64,000 nt of DNA from Hyperoplus lanceolatus (GCA_026929865.2 CM049408.1:23478501-23542500); one strand, 5' to 3'. Positions 1 through 13,424 are shown, counted from the stretch's first letter. A program made the numbers and translations. The notes: generated by a model from the letters alone, not told the origin.

Positions 1-89
1 GTTTTAGTAGCTTACAGTTGACCAAACCTCAACCGGGGAGGTGGAAACACACATTTCTGTAGGCATATATTGGAAGCCCTCGACAAATG

Positions 90-335
90 TCATCCGGCCA
101 ATAGAAGCACCCAAACTGAAAACACCCATATGGGTAATTCTGTAAAGAAACAACTGGTGTTGTTGTAAAAGTTGGATTTTCCATGCACCTCATCATTTTC
201 AGGGCAATTTAACTTTGAAACTGAACCACCAGAACTATTAACACTTAGAACTCTTCCTCTGGGCATGCACAAGCTACTTGAGCCAGAGGGTTTCACAGTA
301 AATGAGTCACAGTCAGTGTTTTTTGAGAATGTCAC
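90..335 (-). CDS. Possible last exon of an unidentified gene, or a chance ORF
   Basis: The minus strand shows a strong acceptor (TTTTATTTTTTTAG just upstream of 335) followed by 81 open codons and a stop. The peptide is rich in Ser and Asn and ends in a short hydrophobic stretch (LPIWVFSVWVLLLAG). It has no upstream ATG in frame, so it could only be an internal or terminal exon; earlier exons are not visible in the window on this strand. I do not recognise the product. An open run of this length also occurs by chance in a window this size, so the call is weak. Confidence 0.15.
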   Translation of the reverse strand: MTFSKNTDCDSFTVKPSGSSSLCMPRGRVLSVNSSGGSVSKLNCPENDEVHGKSNFYNNTSCFFTELPIWVFSVWVLLLAG

Positions 336-1481
336 CTAAAAAAATAAAAGGTTTCTACTGAACATTGCATTACTGTAACCATGTCGGCAGAACCAGATAC
401 CACCTTTTTTACTCAAAACATGGTGCCTAGATTACCCACAATGCAACTCAAGGAAGTTAGGTCTGAGATTATCAAATGTGTATAAGCTAATGTAGCCATG
501 AACTGCTTGCCTCAAGCAGAGGTTTGAAACTCGTATAATCTTTAGCCCCAACCGACAATAAAATAAGTGACATTACTTGAGACTATTTATCAGAAACCAC
601 GCAGCTCCCTCTGGAGCCATAAAAAGGCTTCATGCTGGTTAATTTTCTTTTCTTTTTACACATGAAGTATGGCTCCCCTACACACATCACAAGACAAACA
701 TACTCAACATCTGCTTCTGCTGATCCAAAAACAGAAGCTTTTTGTGGATGGAATCGCAAAAATTTAGAGAGAAACAGATGCAGTTTCCAATCAGCATTGC
801 TGAAACGCAGCCAAAGAGTACACCACTACACATTCAAACACATACAAAATAGGCTTAGTCGCCTCACTACACACATAAGCTCCCCATGTGTTTTTTTCAT
901 GCACTCAAGGCCTGTTGATTGGGCGCCTAATCCAGGCAGAATATAAAACCTTGTATTGTTTTTGATGGACAATATACTGTAACACCCCACGCCCTCCTTA
1001 ACCCAATTCCAAAATGCTTTTCCTCCCCGCTCATCTCACCCTTCAGCCATTCCTTTCACAGCAGACCTGCATTTCTGAATTTCTGATTAGGGAGAAAAGA
1101 AAAGAACACAAAAAAAGAAAATCGAGTTCCGAGGTTTTGAGGTGGTCTGGAAAAATGCAGAGTGGGCATATTGAAATACAGATAAAAGAAAAAGGAGGAG
1201 ATTGAATAGTGGGCCAGGCCGAAACGGTTGGCTAATTAAATCTTTATACCGTCTTTCTGAGGAGAAGCTAATCTGGTGGGAGCTGGTGGCCTGTCCTGCT
1301 TTTAAAAACTCCCCAAACTTTTTTCTTGTTTCGTGCACTGTGGTTCTCAGCCCACCCCTGATTTTCTTTAGTCCAAGTAAAATATTTTTTTTTTTCACTG
1401 CGTTTGATGGAAGATTGAGAGCTAGTTGGACAATGCAGCAGAACCTCATTACTGGGAAAGGAGTTCTGAACAGAGATGTTG

Positions 1482-1512
<31 letters not shown>

Positions 1513-3360
1513 AGAAAAAGTAAATCACACAGCAAGCTGGGAGGATTTAGAAATGCGAAAAAGTTCTATCTTTTACATTTGTATGTATGAATACAGTGGG
1601 TGTGTGGGTGGGGGGGGCGGGGGGGGAGTGTGGTGATGGGTTTGAATAACAAAACAAAAAAGTAAGAGGAAGTGTGCTGTAAAAATAAGCAGTTAGTGGC
1701 CAGTTCCATGTGAGGAGGACACACGGAGAGAGACTGCCCTTTTGTCTTCATCCTAAGGAGACGGAGAGAGAGAGAGGGGGGGGGGAGGGAGAGGGAGGAG
1801 GGGAGCCGATGATCTGAGATCAGATGTTTCCTCCTGATAACAGGCAGCTGCGATGATCGCTTGCAGACACACACTGGCTCTTTTTTTTCTCTTTTTGTCA
1901 TCAGCAAAGGCCAGTGGTTGACGTCCACTTGCCCTGACCCCGTCTCCTTACATCCTCCATATATACTCCTTTTCTGGTCCCCCCCCCCCACATAACATTT
2001 CGTTCCACCTTTGCAGCAGTCCAAACCAAGTCAGGAGACTGTGAGGCCCAAATGTTATTTGCTAAATTAGATAATGGAGGCAGTACACAATATGTAATGG
2101 CCCTCTAGCTCGCAAACAATGCTGCGGTGTGTTTTTTGTTGCCAGAGCTGAAGTTGTTGTTTTTCAGCGGATTTGACAGTCTGTCTACCTACATATCTAT
2201 CTAGATCTTAATTCTAATTTATTTTGCCTAAACCTTTGAAGCTGATGCGATTTACTTTAACAATGTTTTCACTGAGTAATGTAGAAGGGTTCACTGTAGA
2301 GACAAAACCTCATATGATCATTATGCAACTCTGGAGTATCCCTCGTGTTTATCAAGCGTTTTTGAGTCTTTCAGCTCGTTGCTTTAGTTTTTCTTGCCCA
2401 CAACTTTGCTTCTTTGGTTGAGTCTTATTGCTCTTTTATGCTTCCTGTCCGGCACTGAAGAGCAACAGATAAAGTTAGAAACTAGAAGCCATATTTAAGG
2501 CCAGTTTGCATTACCCATGTCTCAAATGACTATGACTGTGTGTGCTTGTTGAGACAAATGTTGCATCTGTCAGTTTTTTTTTTTTTTTTTTTTTTGGGGC
2601 CTTTTGGCCCACAACTTTACCGTTTTAGTTCAGTCTAACCAATTTCATATCCAGCTGTTCCAGCGAAAAAATTGCACTGCACACTACCTGTTAAGCAAAA
2701 AGGATAATTCCCTCTAGAATAGGGGCAAAATAGGAAACTGTTTGCGAACATTATACAGTTATAATCTGTGTCTTCAGCTCGCAAGAAATATATCAATGAA
2801 TGCTTTAATGTACCGTTTCCCTACCTTTTTTCCCATTGTTAAAACAATGTTTTTCAACTTGACTTCATGTTTTTTCATGTGCATGCCCTGTCAATAAACA
2901 CAGGAGTCTCCCAGCAAAGGAGGTGTAGAAGAAGATTGCTAGAAAGTGAACATGGGTTTGAACAATGCAATATGGGAATGCATTTGACAGGTTTCTTAGA
3001 CTTCAAAAACATTGCGTTGTAGTGACTAAGACCGACAGAACGTTAGTTTGTTTACAATAAAACTCGACAGGGCATTTTAATATGGCTTTACAGATGGAAA
3101 AATCACCTTATTTCCCAATGTATTGGCATGGAATATCAACTTGTTCAACTCTTCATTGAAGATTTACGATGTTTACCCCGAGTAAAATATTCAACCCTTC
3201 AGAGTACATGTTTTTTATGGCTTCGCTTATCCAAGACATGGAAATATTCTAGAAACACATTTTCCAAAATTCAGCTACAGTATGAGGTATCCTCTGGATA
3301 AAATTAAAGTTATGTAAGTTTTGACAAAGTTTGGCTTAACTTTGTCGGTGTGCCAAACTG
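336..3360. other. Gene-free stretch, left edge
   Basis: No convincing exon is seen. It holds a (GA)n tract (1481-1507), G-rich blocks near 1608-1627, a polypurine tract at 1763-1805 and a 22-nt poly(T) (2574-2595). The rest looks like unique AT-rich DNA. Confidence 0.6.
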
Positions 3361-3455
3361 CACACACACACACACACACACACACAATTGAGCTGTACAG
3401 TAAACATTCACAGACACAAACCAAAGGCACACACACACACACACACACACACACA
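3361..3455. repeat. Two (CA)n microsatellites
   Basis: CA tracts at 3361-3386 and 3428-3455 are separated by 41 bp of non-repeat sequence. They are not coding; reading frames through them are low-complexity artefacts. Confidence 0.95.
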
Positions 3456-3737
3456 ATGTACATTTTAAGCTGACTGGTTACAACCAGCCTCGTTAAAACA
3501 CTCAAAGAACCACGGCGAGAGGGAAAACAGACGGGTAGAGAGAGTGAGGGAATGCAAGGAGAGGGTTAAGTCTATTTCCTGAGTATAAATTAAAAGCGTC
3601 TTGTAATCACATTGCAGGAATGCAGTCGGTGTACACTGTTAAACACTCCCTAAGCCCTGGCTCCACTTCACTCTCTCAGCACTGCACACAAAGGAGTCTT
3701 TGTTCTCCCTTCTCTTGAAAAGCAATGCTCAGTCACT

Positions 3738-3823
3738 CCCTCCTCCTCCTCCTCCTCCTCCTCCTCTCCCTCGCTGCTCTCTCTCTCATGCTGTTTCTGT
3801 CATTCTCTCTCTCTCTCTCTCTC
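3738..3823. repeat. (TCC)n and (CT)n pyrimidine tracts
   Basis: An interrupted TCC array (about 3738-3767) is followed by a CT array (3804-3823), forming a long polypyrimidine region with H-DNA potential. Confidence 0.85.
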
Positions 3824-4365
3824 GCTTTTTCTATCTGTTTCTTTCATTCACAGCCTTTTTCTTGGGCCTACTTATCTCCCCTCCCACTTTGTATATCTCT
3901 ATCCCTCTTTCGTCTCTCTTCTGTCTCACACACACTGGGGTTGACTTTGTGGATAGTATAGCCAGAGGTAACAGAGGCAGCATGCTTGTGTTACCCCCCC
4001 CCCCTCCCATCCCAAGCACAAACGCACAAACTCAAATTGTAATAATCATTACATCCGCAGGCAAGTCATGGACTTGGCCTAAACAAATCCACAATACCCT
4101 CAACATTACCAGAAAAAAAGAAGGGACTTCTTAAAGTGCACTTCCCTCAAGATTTGCTCTGCCCCCACCAACAGCTTTATTTGGTTAACCACACATTTAC
4201 GGTAAGAAACAGGGATAGGGTGTGGAAGGGAAGACTGGCTGGGGGTCCTGGTCTTGATCTCTCTGCTCCAAAACCCCTCCACCCTGACTGAAAATATTTA
4301 GACACCAGATAGATACACAACACGCACTACCTACCAGATGTGGCTCACACACATGCACAAACACC

Positions 4366-4399
4366 CACACACACACACACACACACCCACACCCACACC
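4366..4399. repeat. (CA)n microsatellite, imperfect
   Basis: CA/CCA repeat with interruptions. The flanks (3824-4365 and 4400-5497) show no exon or clear repeat. Confidence 0.8.
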
Positions 4400-5497
4400 T
4401 GGTACAATGGTTAGCCCCCTTGGGCGTGGAAACTGTTTTTTTGTTCTGCAATCAGGTCATATGTGACAAGCTTATAAAGCCTCCCAGTTGGAACACGTTT
4501 TGTTAGGAGAAACCCTCGCAGGCTCCACCTCCTCCTCCTCTAAAACCTGGCGGCCTTTACCTGATGATTGATTCTCCTAATATGTCAAGAATAAAGGAAG
4601 CGTACGGGGGCATGTTTCTGCACCCAAAACAGTTTCGGCAATAGGTTCCCGCTCAAAGATAAACTTGAAACAAACTGTAACTGTCTTCTAAGGTGTAACT
4701 GAATCACTACAGCATCATGCTGTTTTTTATCTGTTTTGTATATTTTTACATATCCAAGCGTATGTTTGTATAGCGTCCAATAAACTTATCATGTTATTTT
4801 TTTTTCCACCTGAGGCTCGGCGTGTCTCCACCTGCCCAACTCCAGCCCAGCCAAATTGACCTGTGGCGTGAAGTGCAATCATGTTAATCAACTCTTATCA
4901 AAGCCATCACAGTTTGTCTGACGCAAGGCTGCCTTGCACAATCGCCTGTTGACAGATGGGTACAGACTGTGGTTAGAAGGTTGAACCCAGGCAGTATATC
5001 ATTATTATACGTCACCTACAGAGATTCATATCGGTCGCTTCTTCAATTTCGAGAGAGAAAAAGTCGAGCTTAGCACAGAATGCGAAAAGACTAATTTCTT
5101 TGATATGCTCAAGAAATATGAAATATGTCTGTAGTAGTAAAAATAATTAAAACACAATTTTCACAAAATTCAAGAATGAACTTTCTGTCTTATTGTGGAA
5201 CAATATGTCCCTAAAATGAGCTCAGAAAAATGTAAATGTGAACTTCTACAACTCTGCGACTCGTGGGAAACCTGCATCTGCTGAGGAATATCATGTGATG
5301 CTATCGAAAAACAGCTACTAACTAGTGTCCTGAGATTGTTTGGACAAGTGTTTTTATTGTTATTAGGTTAAGCCTACAGTGTCACACCAATGAGTCATCC
5401 TGTGAAAGTTGAAAGTAATTTTTCAAAAGGTATAAAGATATATGATTTACACGATTCCTGTCAAGAGAGTCCTTCATGTAAAATCACCTTCTTTTGA

Positions 5498-5744
5498 TTA
5501 AAGGCCTTTGCACACTGGGCGTGTTTTTTTTCTTCTAATTTGCCCGTTATAATATAATAATAATTATCGAACATATATAGATCAATACAAGCTTACATAT
5601 CAGCGGCATAATGCAATTGCGGCATTAATTTTTTCGAACAGAGTTACATTTTTCTAAGACGTCTAAGACGTGTCAAAATTCACGTTCCAAATAATTCGCA
5701 TTTTCGTGCCGTTTATTCGCGCCGTGTCCGGTGTAGAGCCTTAA
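5498..5744. mobile_element. TTAA-flanked MITE-like element, diverged
   Basis: The segment starts TTAAAGGCCTTTGCACACTGG and ends CCGGTGTAGAGCCTTAA. The ends are imperfect inverted repeats and both are bounded by TTAA. The interior has several TTCGCA/TTCGCG words. The 'cacactgggcg' type of end is common in fish non-autonomous elements. There is no coding capacity. Confidence 0.5.
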
Positions 5745-7774
5745 CTCTTGACTTGCTAACTATAGGCTATGCAAATAGCTCTTTCTAGACATAGATATGT
5801 CACTACTTTAAACATAGTTAAACTATATTTCACTGATTCCTTTAAAAGCAGACCTGGACCTGCTCGTTGAGTCTATTTCAGACATTCTAATCCCATATTA
5901 GCTGAGCACAAAGTGGAGGAAGCTAATCATTGCTTATTAGCCATGTTGCACCCTTTCTTTATATGTCCATGGTTGCACCACACTCTTATTTTACCTGTTT
6001 CAAAGCATAAACTGCTTAGCTAAAGTGGAATGATTTGCTGAAAGTAATTAAAGTGTACAAATAAATCTTTTAAATGAAGTGTGTGATTGTGAACGTATTG
6101 CCTTGTTGGTGACAGAGCTAGCTTGTTTGTTAATTTGTCACTTAGCTAGCTAGTTAGCTTAAGAGCTTTATTGTCCACTTCTTGTCTTGTAAGTCTACTC
6201 TTATAACTTACAGCCTTTGCACGGCATTTTATTTAGATTTTTATTTGATTGTTTTTGTATCTGATTTATACGGTCATACCTTTTTCTATTAATGCACTTT
6301 TTGTTCCATGTTAAACACTTTTCCATTTTGAAAGGTGTTGTATAAATATTATATTACTGTAGACTATTACACACTCTCAGCAGCGTGCAGCAACCCGTCT
6401 GGCCTTTCCAACAAATCTGTTTCACTCTCTGCAAACATACAATGAAAAACACACCCACACACAGGCAGGCGTCTCTCCATGTCTCCCCATACTGATCCCA
6501 GATGCAGGCCTGTAGCAGCCTGTCTGAAAACCAAACCATCTTTACCGGGCAAGAGAAATAGCTCAGGGTGTATATGCACTGCAGGCAGGGCTGGGCCCAT
6601 CTCAACCTCAGCTCTACAGCTCTGGTGACTTTGATGGCAGCTACCCAGATCATAAGAGTGAAAGGAGACACCGATCTAAAGGTGTTGTTTAGGTAGAACA
6701 CCCCACAGGCATGTTCAACCCCGCAGTCACTTCCTTTCACACTATATCAGACTGGGGAACATGGAAAAGTTTATGTAGTAGAACACACTGTGTGTGGGGG
6801 AGTCAGGCTAACGCATAGACTACAACAGCATCAGTAGTGTCAAGGTTTGCAACACAAACAAACTCATGCATGCTCACACAGATTGTAGCCTTGCCTCATT
6901 GACTGGTTTCATGTCCTGGACACAATGTTCTTCTCACACATACACAGATATATACAGACACACACTTCTGCGTCTTGCACGGAGGGAGTTCACACCCTTT
7001 TTTCATTTTCTCTGTGTGTCAGTCTCTCTTTTCTTGGGGTTGTTTGTTCTTGCTTGTTTACACATCCTTCTACATACGAAGTGATGTCAAGTTGACTAGC
7101 ATTTGTTTATCTTTTTATGGATTCTTTCAGGCTATACTTACTCACCCCATGCTTTGATTACATTTTACACTGAGAGGGTTTGTTTTGAGACTGGGGGGTC
7201 TAGCGGCAAAGAAACAGATGAACAAAACATTTGCAGCCAAGACTGGAGGAGAACATTTTGCAAGCAGTTTGTATTCAGTTATGATTCATTTAAGTGTTGC
7301 CTTAGTTTTAAAGGTAGTACATTATGAACATAATGTGGGAGTTCAGTTTCAGCTTCTTTATTGTGATTTGCACAACAGAAACAGTGAAGCAGTCACTGTC
7401 ATTTCAGATGTTAGTTCTCATTCTCTGTCAACTGAGCATTTCTGCACTGTGCTATTGCTTCTCTTACTTAAGAAAAATATCTGAGTACAGATTGCTGAAC
7501 AGGTGATATTAGGCTGACTTAACATGTCGCACCACATGTCATATGTTATGTCATACACTACAAGTATTGTTGGTCACTTTCTCATCTACCTTATGATGCA
7601 CTAGTTGATACGTCACATACTCCCAACAATATTTTGATGAATTATTATTTTTTATTATTATTAATCTTTGACTTGATAGTAAGACTAACTACTTACAAGT
7701 AGCAGTTAGTGTTTACATAACATTGAGAACTTATGTTCAGCTGGAGCAACAGGCTGCTGATACTTAGCGTCTCA
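5745..7774. other. Gene-free AT-rich stretch
   Basis: Unique-looking sequence with short reading frames lacking recognisable domains. No RNA gene seen. Confidence 0.5.
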
Positions 7775-8060
7775 GGACTGTGACCCTTTAAATGAAGCAA
7801 CATGTGACCCCTCATTATGGATTACGGCCTTAGGGTCAACATGAGACATATGAGCACCTTTCAGAGGTCTACTGAGGTAAACATTTTCAATATTCTCTGC
7901 AAGTATAAAAGCAGAGCTTTGATGTTAGTTTGAAAAGAAAACACAGAAATATATATTTTTTTCTTTATTATACTTTTTTCATAGGATTATCGAGATAGAT
8001 CTTGCAATTCTTTTTGGAGGGGGCAGGAATCCCGACCCACAGGTTGGAAACCATTGACCA
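7775..8060. repeat. Diverged interspersed repeat with 'hot-spot' fish ends
   Basis: The segment runs from a 'ctgtgaccctt' word to 'cccacaggttggaaaccattgac'. The last phrase is typical of a fish repeat ending in '...gttgggaaccactg'. A related, equally decayed piece is at 19728-19957. The assignment rests on these end phrases only. Confidence 0.35.
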
Positions 8061-9817
8061 GTATGTTACAACTACATGAATTTCAGTATGAATTTATTTT
8101 GAAACTTTTTCACTATTTCAGTTGATATGTTAAGGTCACAGTAGATTTTCCGTAACACAGTGTTTGCCCACTACTAGATGCCTGACCCCAGCCTCAGTTA
8201 AATTCTTTACTTCCAGTGGGAAATGTCATTATATTTCTTGATTCCACATATTCACACAAACAGCTCCAGGCGAATACTTGTGTGGGAAATAAGAGTCACA
8301 TCCCGAGTCAGTTAACTTTGTTTAATTTATTCCATGCCAATCCATGGTGTCCTGCCCTGCCACACCTGCTCCATGCCCGGCCTTGCTTCACCACCCGGCC
8401 GTCACACATATTGCTTGATGATGAATCCTCTACACCTGGGTTTTATCAGCTTTGAAACGAAGGGTGACACATCTTTAGCCAAGCATTGCCCTTTATTAAG
8501 CTTACCTATAATTGCCAATCACTGCATGACCTTTGACCCCGTGTCCACATTGGTTGATGGGATGCTCGGTATTGACCACACGTGAATGGAGGATGTGAGG
8601 CTCCAGTTCTGCATCAGTGGGACTGCACAGTTTTCAATAACCTGGTAGTTAACATTATGTTTTGTGGAGAGTACGGCTTTGGGTTTAGGAAGCACCAATC
8701 AAAACTTAACACAGAAAAAAACATCTGTAAAAGTAAGCCTACTTCCTAACTTTTTACCTACGCAACCTACGCAATCTCAATACATGTTTATTCTTTGTAA
8801 TGAAAGATGGCAAAAAACTCATGGAAACAGTCTTCCGGTGATTTATGCATGCGGCTGCTCACACTGTAAACATGTGGTTACACCCAATTGGTGCATACAT
8901 ACACGCTGCATCCCCTTTAAGCATGTGGTAAAAATCTACTTGCACGCATCAATTTGCATGTTTCATATGGGCACACATGCAGAGTAGTGGTGTGTACCAG
9001 GAAGTAAAAGGGTGAAGGGGGTGACATGAGCGCACACCATATAAAAGTGAATAGTCCGGTGTACCCCTCTGGACATCATTGACACTCAGCACGGCTTCTG
9101 ACGCCCCCCCCCCCTTCACCTGGGGGGGTAAGAGGTTATAGGTCATGGGTCGTGGGGGTTATGACTGATCCTCCCAGTCTTCTGCCCCTGGAGGGTCAGA
9201 CACAACATAACACGTCTCTATTTATGACTATTTATAACTCTCATTTGCGAGTGGGCTTGTGTATTACGGCATCTCTCTGGAACTTGCTGGCTGGTAGCAC
9301 GAGTCCGAGGGTGTTTGTTGCTCGTGGAGAATGTACGAGCTGCGAAGTGTGTTTCTGAGAGTGTGTGTGTATGTGTGTGTGTCCCTAATGACAGATAATA
9401 GCAGTTTTGAGGTTGGCGCTGTGTTTGTGAGTGATTAAACCTCTGCACGTTTGTTTGTGTGTGTGTGTGTGTGTGTGTGTCAGAGAGAGAGTGTGTATGT
9501 GTGTGTGTAAGAGAGAGAGGGAGAAGTTTGTAGTGTGATAAAGTGACTGTCTAATTGCACAGAGCCTCGCTGTATGGCATGTCAGATTGTTCTTCCCCTG
9601 TGGCCCGAGGTCTCCTGCAGGGAAAATGTGTGTGTGACTGCATATGTGCCTATAACTGTGATGAATTTCAACTGCCTGCTTCAAGTCTTGGCAGGCTGCC
9701 TGAGCACCAGAGACCCAGCCAGCCATAGTTCATGCACACTCAAAAAAAGAAAAGAAAACACATACATTTTTACCTTAATGTGGTTTGCTCGACTCTGAAG
9801 TCCACTATACCGCTTTT

Positions 9818-9851
<34 letters not shown>

Positions 9852-11068
9852 AATGAGAGCGTTTGAGAGAGATGATGGGGAAAACTGCACAGACTCCACG
9901 CTCACAGCGCCACAATGGCTCACATTGTTCTGCTGCTATAATCAGAGCGGACATGGAACTTGGCCTAGAGACCAAGAGGTCTCTGCAGCCCTGGACACAG
10001 GTGCTGGAACTCCGATTCACACCAAATCCTGGACTGGAGAGTGAACACAGGGGGGTGTAGGTGGTGTGGGTTTTAAATGATTTGTTTCTTTTTAGTATGA
10101 GCTAGACTTTGTTCAACATAATTGCAACAAAAAAAAAATCTCACTTACAGGGCATATGGTTTTGGGACATCTCGGAAAGAACTGCCTCCCTAAACTGGCT
10201 ACAAAAGAGGTTAATTCAATACTGTTTTCAAGGCTCAGCAGCATTGAAAAAGACATCTAAAAACAGATCCGTGGATAATCCACAAGCCTCAGAACATTGA
10301 ACTACTTTCTACCACAGAAATAATTCCTAATCATATTGCATTGTTTTGCAGTGATTTTTTTTATTTAAGTGATGTGGTACATGCCAAAACAGTGCGAGAC
10401 ATGACAAAAACACCATGTTTTGCAGTGATTTAAACACAAGAGCTTTTGATGTAACTATTCCTTAACTAACTACATTAAATTAAGAGAAAAAAGTAAACGC
10501 GTACAGGGTTGAAGATTATGGTTAAAGTCATACTTGATTTGTTGGAGAAGACCGTAAATAGTATATAATATGGATGTATCATCCGTGGCGACCTCAGTTA
10601 TTCACACGGCATCCAATACTCCTGGTTTATGCGCGTCGTCATCTGAAATTTTTACTCCGCCTCACGTCGAGTGGAGGGAGATACGCCCATCTAGCTGACG
10701 TAAACCTCCGAGGCAAAGTGAGGGACAAGGGGCGGAGAGCTGTCACTCAAGAGATCGCGCCAATACATTTTAACCTCCAAAAGAATAAAAACTCAAATTC
10801 AAAAAAACTCACCCCCCTCAGTGTTGTCATGGAGATATGACCTAAACATACAAACTAGAATGGTTTTGTGGACCAGGCTGTAAATAAGTTTAATAAGACT
10901 TTGAAAACGGCCTGTCTAACAAGTGAGTCAAAGAAAAATTGCTCAGTCTTGGTACCACCCCCAGTGGCCACCGGAAGGTACTACAATTTTGGTCACTTCC
11001 TTATTGGATGCTGGTAAAAATCGCTGAGGTTGGGGCTTGGAGAAGACAGTGCTGTAATGTCTCACATG
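8061..11068. other. Gene-free stretch with GT arrays
   Basis: Contains GT arrays at 9457-9480 and 9821-9848 and a GA-rich patch at 9481-9522. From about 10550 to 10990 the text ('catccgtggcgacctcag', 'ggtcacttccttattggatg') resembles a decayed fish interspersed repeat, but I cannot set its ends. No exon is supported. Confidence 0.4.
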
Positions 11069-11295
11069 GGGAGATGTAGCTCAGTCGACCTGCAACTGCA
11101 GGGTCGGTGGTTCGATCCCCGTCCCCCCGCCACATGTCCAAGTGTCCCTGAGCAAGACACTGAACCCTTAACTGCTCTCGATAGTTAGCTTGCACCCTGC
11201 GCGGTAGCTGCTGCTTTCAGTGTATGATGCTCCAGCTGTAAATCGCTTTGGATAAAAGCATCTGCTAAATTTATTTATTTATTTATTTATTATTC
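11069..11295 (+). mobile_element. tRNA-derived SINE
   Basis: The head resembles a tRNA, with an A box in TGTAGCTCAGTCGACCTGC (from 11075) and a B box GGTTCGATCCC at 11109-11119. A tRNA-unrelated body and the conserved fish tail 'tgtaaatcgctttggataaaagc' follow, ending in a TTTA-repeat tail. That order of head, body and simple-repeat tail defines a tRNA-type SINE. No clear target duplication was found, and the subfamily cannot be named. Confidence 0.85.
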
Positions 11296-12039
11296 TTTCG
11301 GACAATTCCACACAATACACAATTTTCTCTTGCAAATATTCATACATCATACTTTGTGTTAAAAATGTTAAAAATGACATGTAATGTAATGTCTTCATGC
11401 TACACCAGCCCTCAATACACAGTGTCTGCAGATAGTCTAAAATATTATATGATTAGAATTAGAACACATGTCGTGCTTCTTTCTGTACTGCTTTGTCTTT
11501 GTTTACATCTGGATACTGAAATCAAAGCTTTAGAATTGATAAATAAATGTACCCTTTTTAAGCAACTAAATGGTTAATAATTTGGTTATATTCTGAGCTG
11601 CTCTTGCTGCAGTTGTTATTCTCTGACTTCCTTTGTCACTGCTGTTTCCTGTTTCACTAGTTTGGGCAGAAAATGTGTTCAACGCGCATGATGGTGCTGA
11701 AGCGATTGATTGAAAGTAAATCGACCTGGTTAAAATAAATACCTGCAGACTTCTGCCCCCATCACGGGCACTAAGATGGAGACCTCCTACCCGAAACGTT
11801 GACCGCAAATAGTATTAAAATAATATACACAAACGTTTAAAATGTGATGTGTTGAACCCTATTTTGGGGGAAAGTATGACTTTCCTTTCCTGTGGTGTGT
11901 AGTTTGAGCCCTGTGCATATGACGATGAAATATTCAGCTTTAAGAAAACAGCACAGAACAGTGTGAAAAAAAGCTGTCACTCTAATGACACCTCAACACC
12001 TTTTTGCCTTGTGCTTTTCCACCATTTAAAAAAGAGATG
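11296..12039. other. Gene-free stretch
   Basis: AT-rich sequence with no recognisable exon, RNA gene or repeat ends. Confidence 0.5.
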
Positions 12040-12051
12040 TATATATATATA

Positions 12052-12136
<85 letters not shown>
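12040..12136. repeat. (AT)n microsatellite, about 97 bp
   Basis: Almost pure AT alternation, broken by one T run near 12054-12058 and one C near the right end. It is self-complementary and can extrude as a cruciform. Peptides of alternating I and Y from this region are artefacts. Confidence 0.97.
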
Positions 12137-12350
12137 TCGTGGGGCCAAAGTATACCAAGTCCATTTACCACCACACTGTGTAGCTCCAGAAACACAACTG
12201 TGACTAATAAGCCAGTGGTAGAGCACACAGGGAGCTGGTGTTCAAAGTTTTATAAGATTAAACCACAAGTTTCTCTGAGGAGAGTCGTCTAATAAGAGGC
12301 TTATGATGGGCCAACAGTCTCCCATGGGTCCCACCACGTTAATGATACAG

Positions 12351-12355
<5 letters not shown>

Positions 12356-12393
<38 letters not shown>
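12356..12393. repeat. (CT)n microsatellite
   Basis: Nineteen CT dinucleotides in a row after 'cgctcg'. Between it and the AT array, and up to 12796, the sequence is unremarkable. Confidence 0.95.
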
Positions 12394-12396
<3 letters not shown>

Positions 12397-12796
12397 GCAG
12401 CCAGCCTTTATCTTTTATGGTGGATTAGGAGCTGTGGTGCAGTAGTGCAGCTTGATTTTTTTTTTGTTTATGTGAGTTAGTTTTCTGGGGCTTGTTTGTG
12501 CTAGGTGAGAGATTTATACCTCTGGACTGCTGTACGGGTTCCCTCACAAGTTTGTTTTAGAGCTGTTATGTTTTGTGTTGTAATGATAAAGGTGTTACAG
12601 AAATAAAATCATTTCTTTCCCCTCCGTGTCAGCCAGCTGTGAGGAGGTAGAGTTGAGTTAAGGCCCCTTGCTTGGTGAGTCAGTGTTTCCACAGAGCTGC
12701 TGCTGCTGCTGGCCCTCCTGGTTCTGACTGGACCTGGCCAGGAGCCTCTCTTATGCACTCGCCAAACTGGGTGTTTATGTGGACCAAGATTACACA

Positions 12797-13424
12797 AAAC
12801 AGTTTGACATTTTGCGGGAAATAAGCTCATGCACTTTTTTTTTGTTGTTGCCGAGAGTTGGATGAGATGATTGATATACCACTCCCATATCTGTACGCCA
12901 CACATCAGTGCTACAGTCAGGAGCCTGTTAGCTTAGCTTAGCACTAACGCTGAAAACAGGGGGGAAAAGGCTAGCCTGATTTTGCCCAAAGTTCAAATTT
13001 CTGCCTGTACCATTACCTCTAAACCTCACTAATAGACACTTGATATCATGTTTGACACCGAAGTGTGAAAACAACAAGTTTGTGGTTTTCTGTTGGGTTG
13101 GGTCTTGTCATCACCAAGAGTGTCGGTAAACCATCCGAGTCTCAAGGAAGTCACTAAACCTGGCCAAGGAGTCTGGCACTAAACCTGCTGGAAAACCACA
13201 ACCACAAACAAACAGGGTGTTATGATTTAATTGATGAGCTTCAGAGGCACTGATAGATGGATTTTGTTATCTTGGAACAGATACAGGCTACCTTTTCAGA
13301 GTATTTATTCTAAGCTAAGCTAACAGAAACACAGAAAGCCATGAAAGTGATACCTATCGATCCATTCATCTAACTCAGCAAAAATTATCATTTTCCCCCA
13401 AAAAACTCAAACTATTCCTTTAAG
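12797..13424. mobile_element. Fish inverted-repeat element (CAGTTTGACATTTTG family), copy 1
   Basis: The left end reads 'cagtttgacattttgcggg' and the right end 'ccccaaaaaactcaaactattcctttaa', which are inverted versions of each other. Inside each arm are 'ttagcttagcttagcac' (from about 12930) and its inverse 'ctaagctaagctaac' (about 13311-13325). This arm structure and the 'aactattcctttaa' end identify an abundant fish non-autonomous DNA element. A second copy is at 23060-23664. Confidence 0.75.

Noticed and set aside
11069-11140. Possible functional tRNA gene
   Set aside because: A and B boxes are present, but the acceptor and anticodon stems do not close well and the sequence runs into a SINE body and tail.
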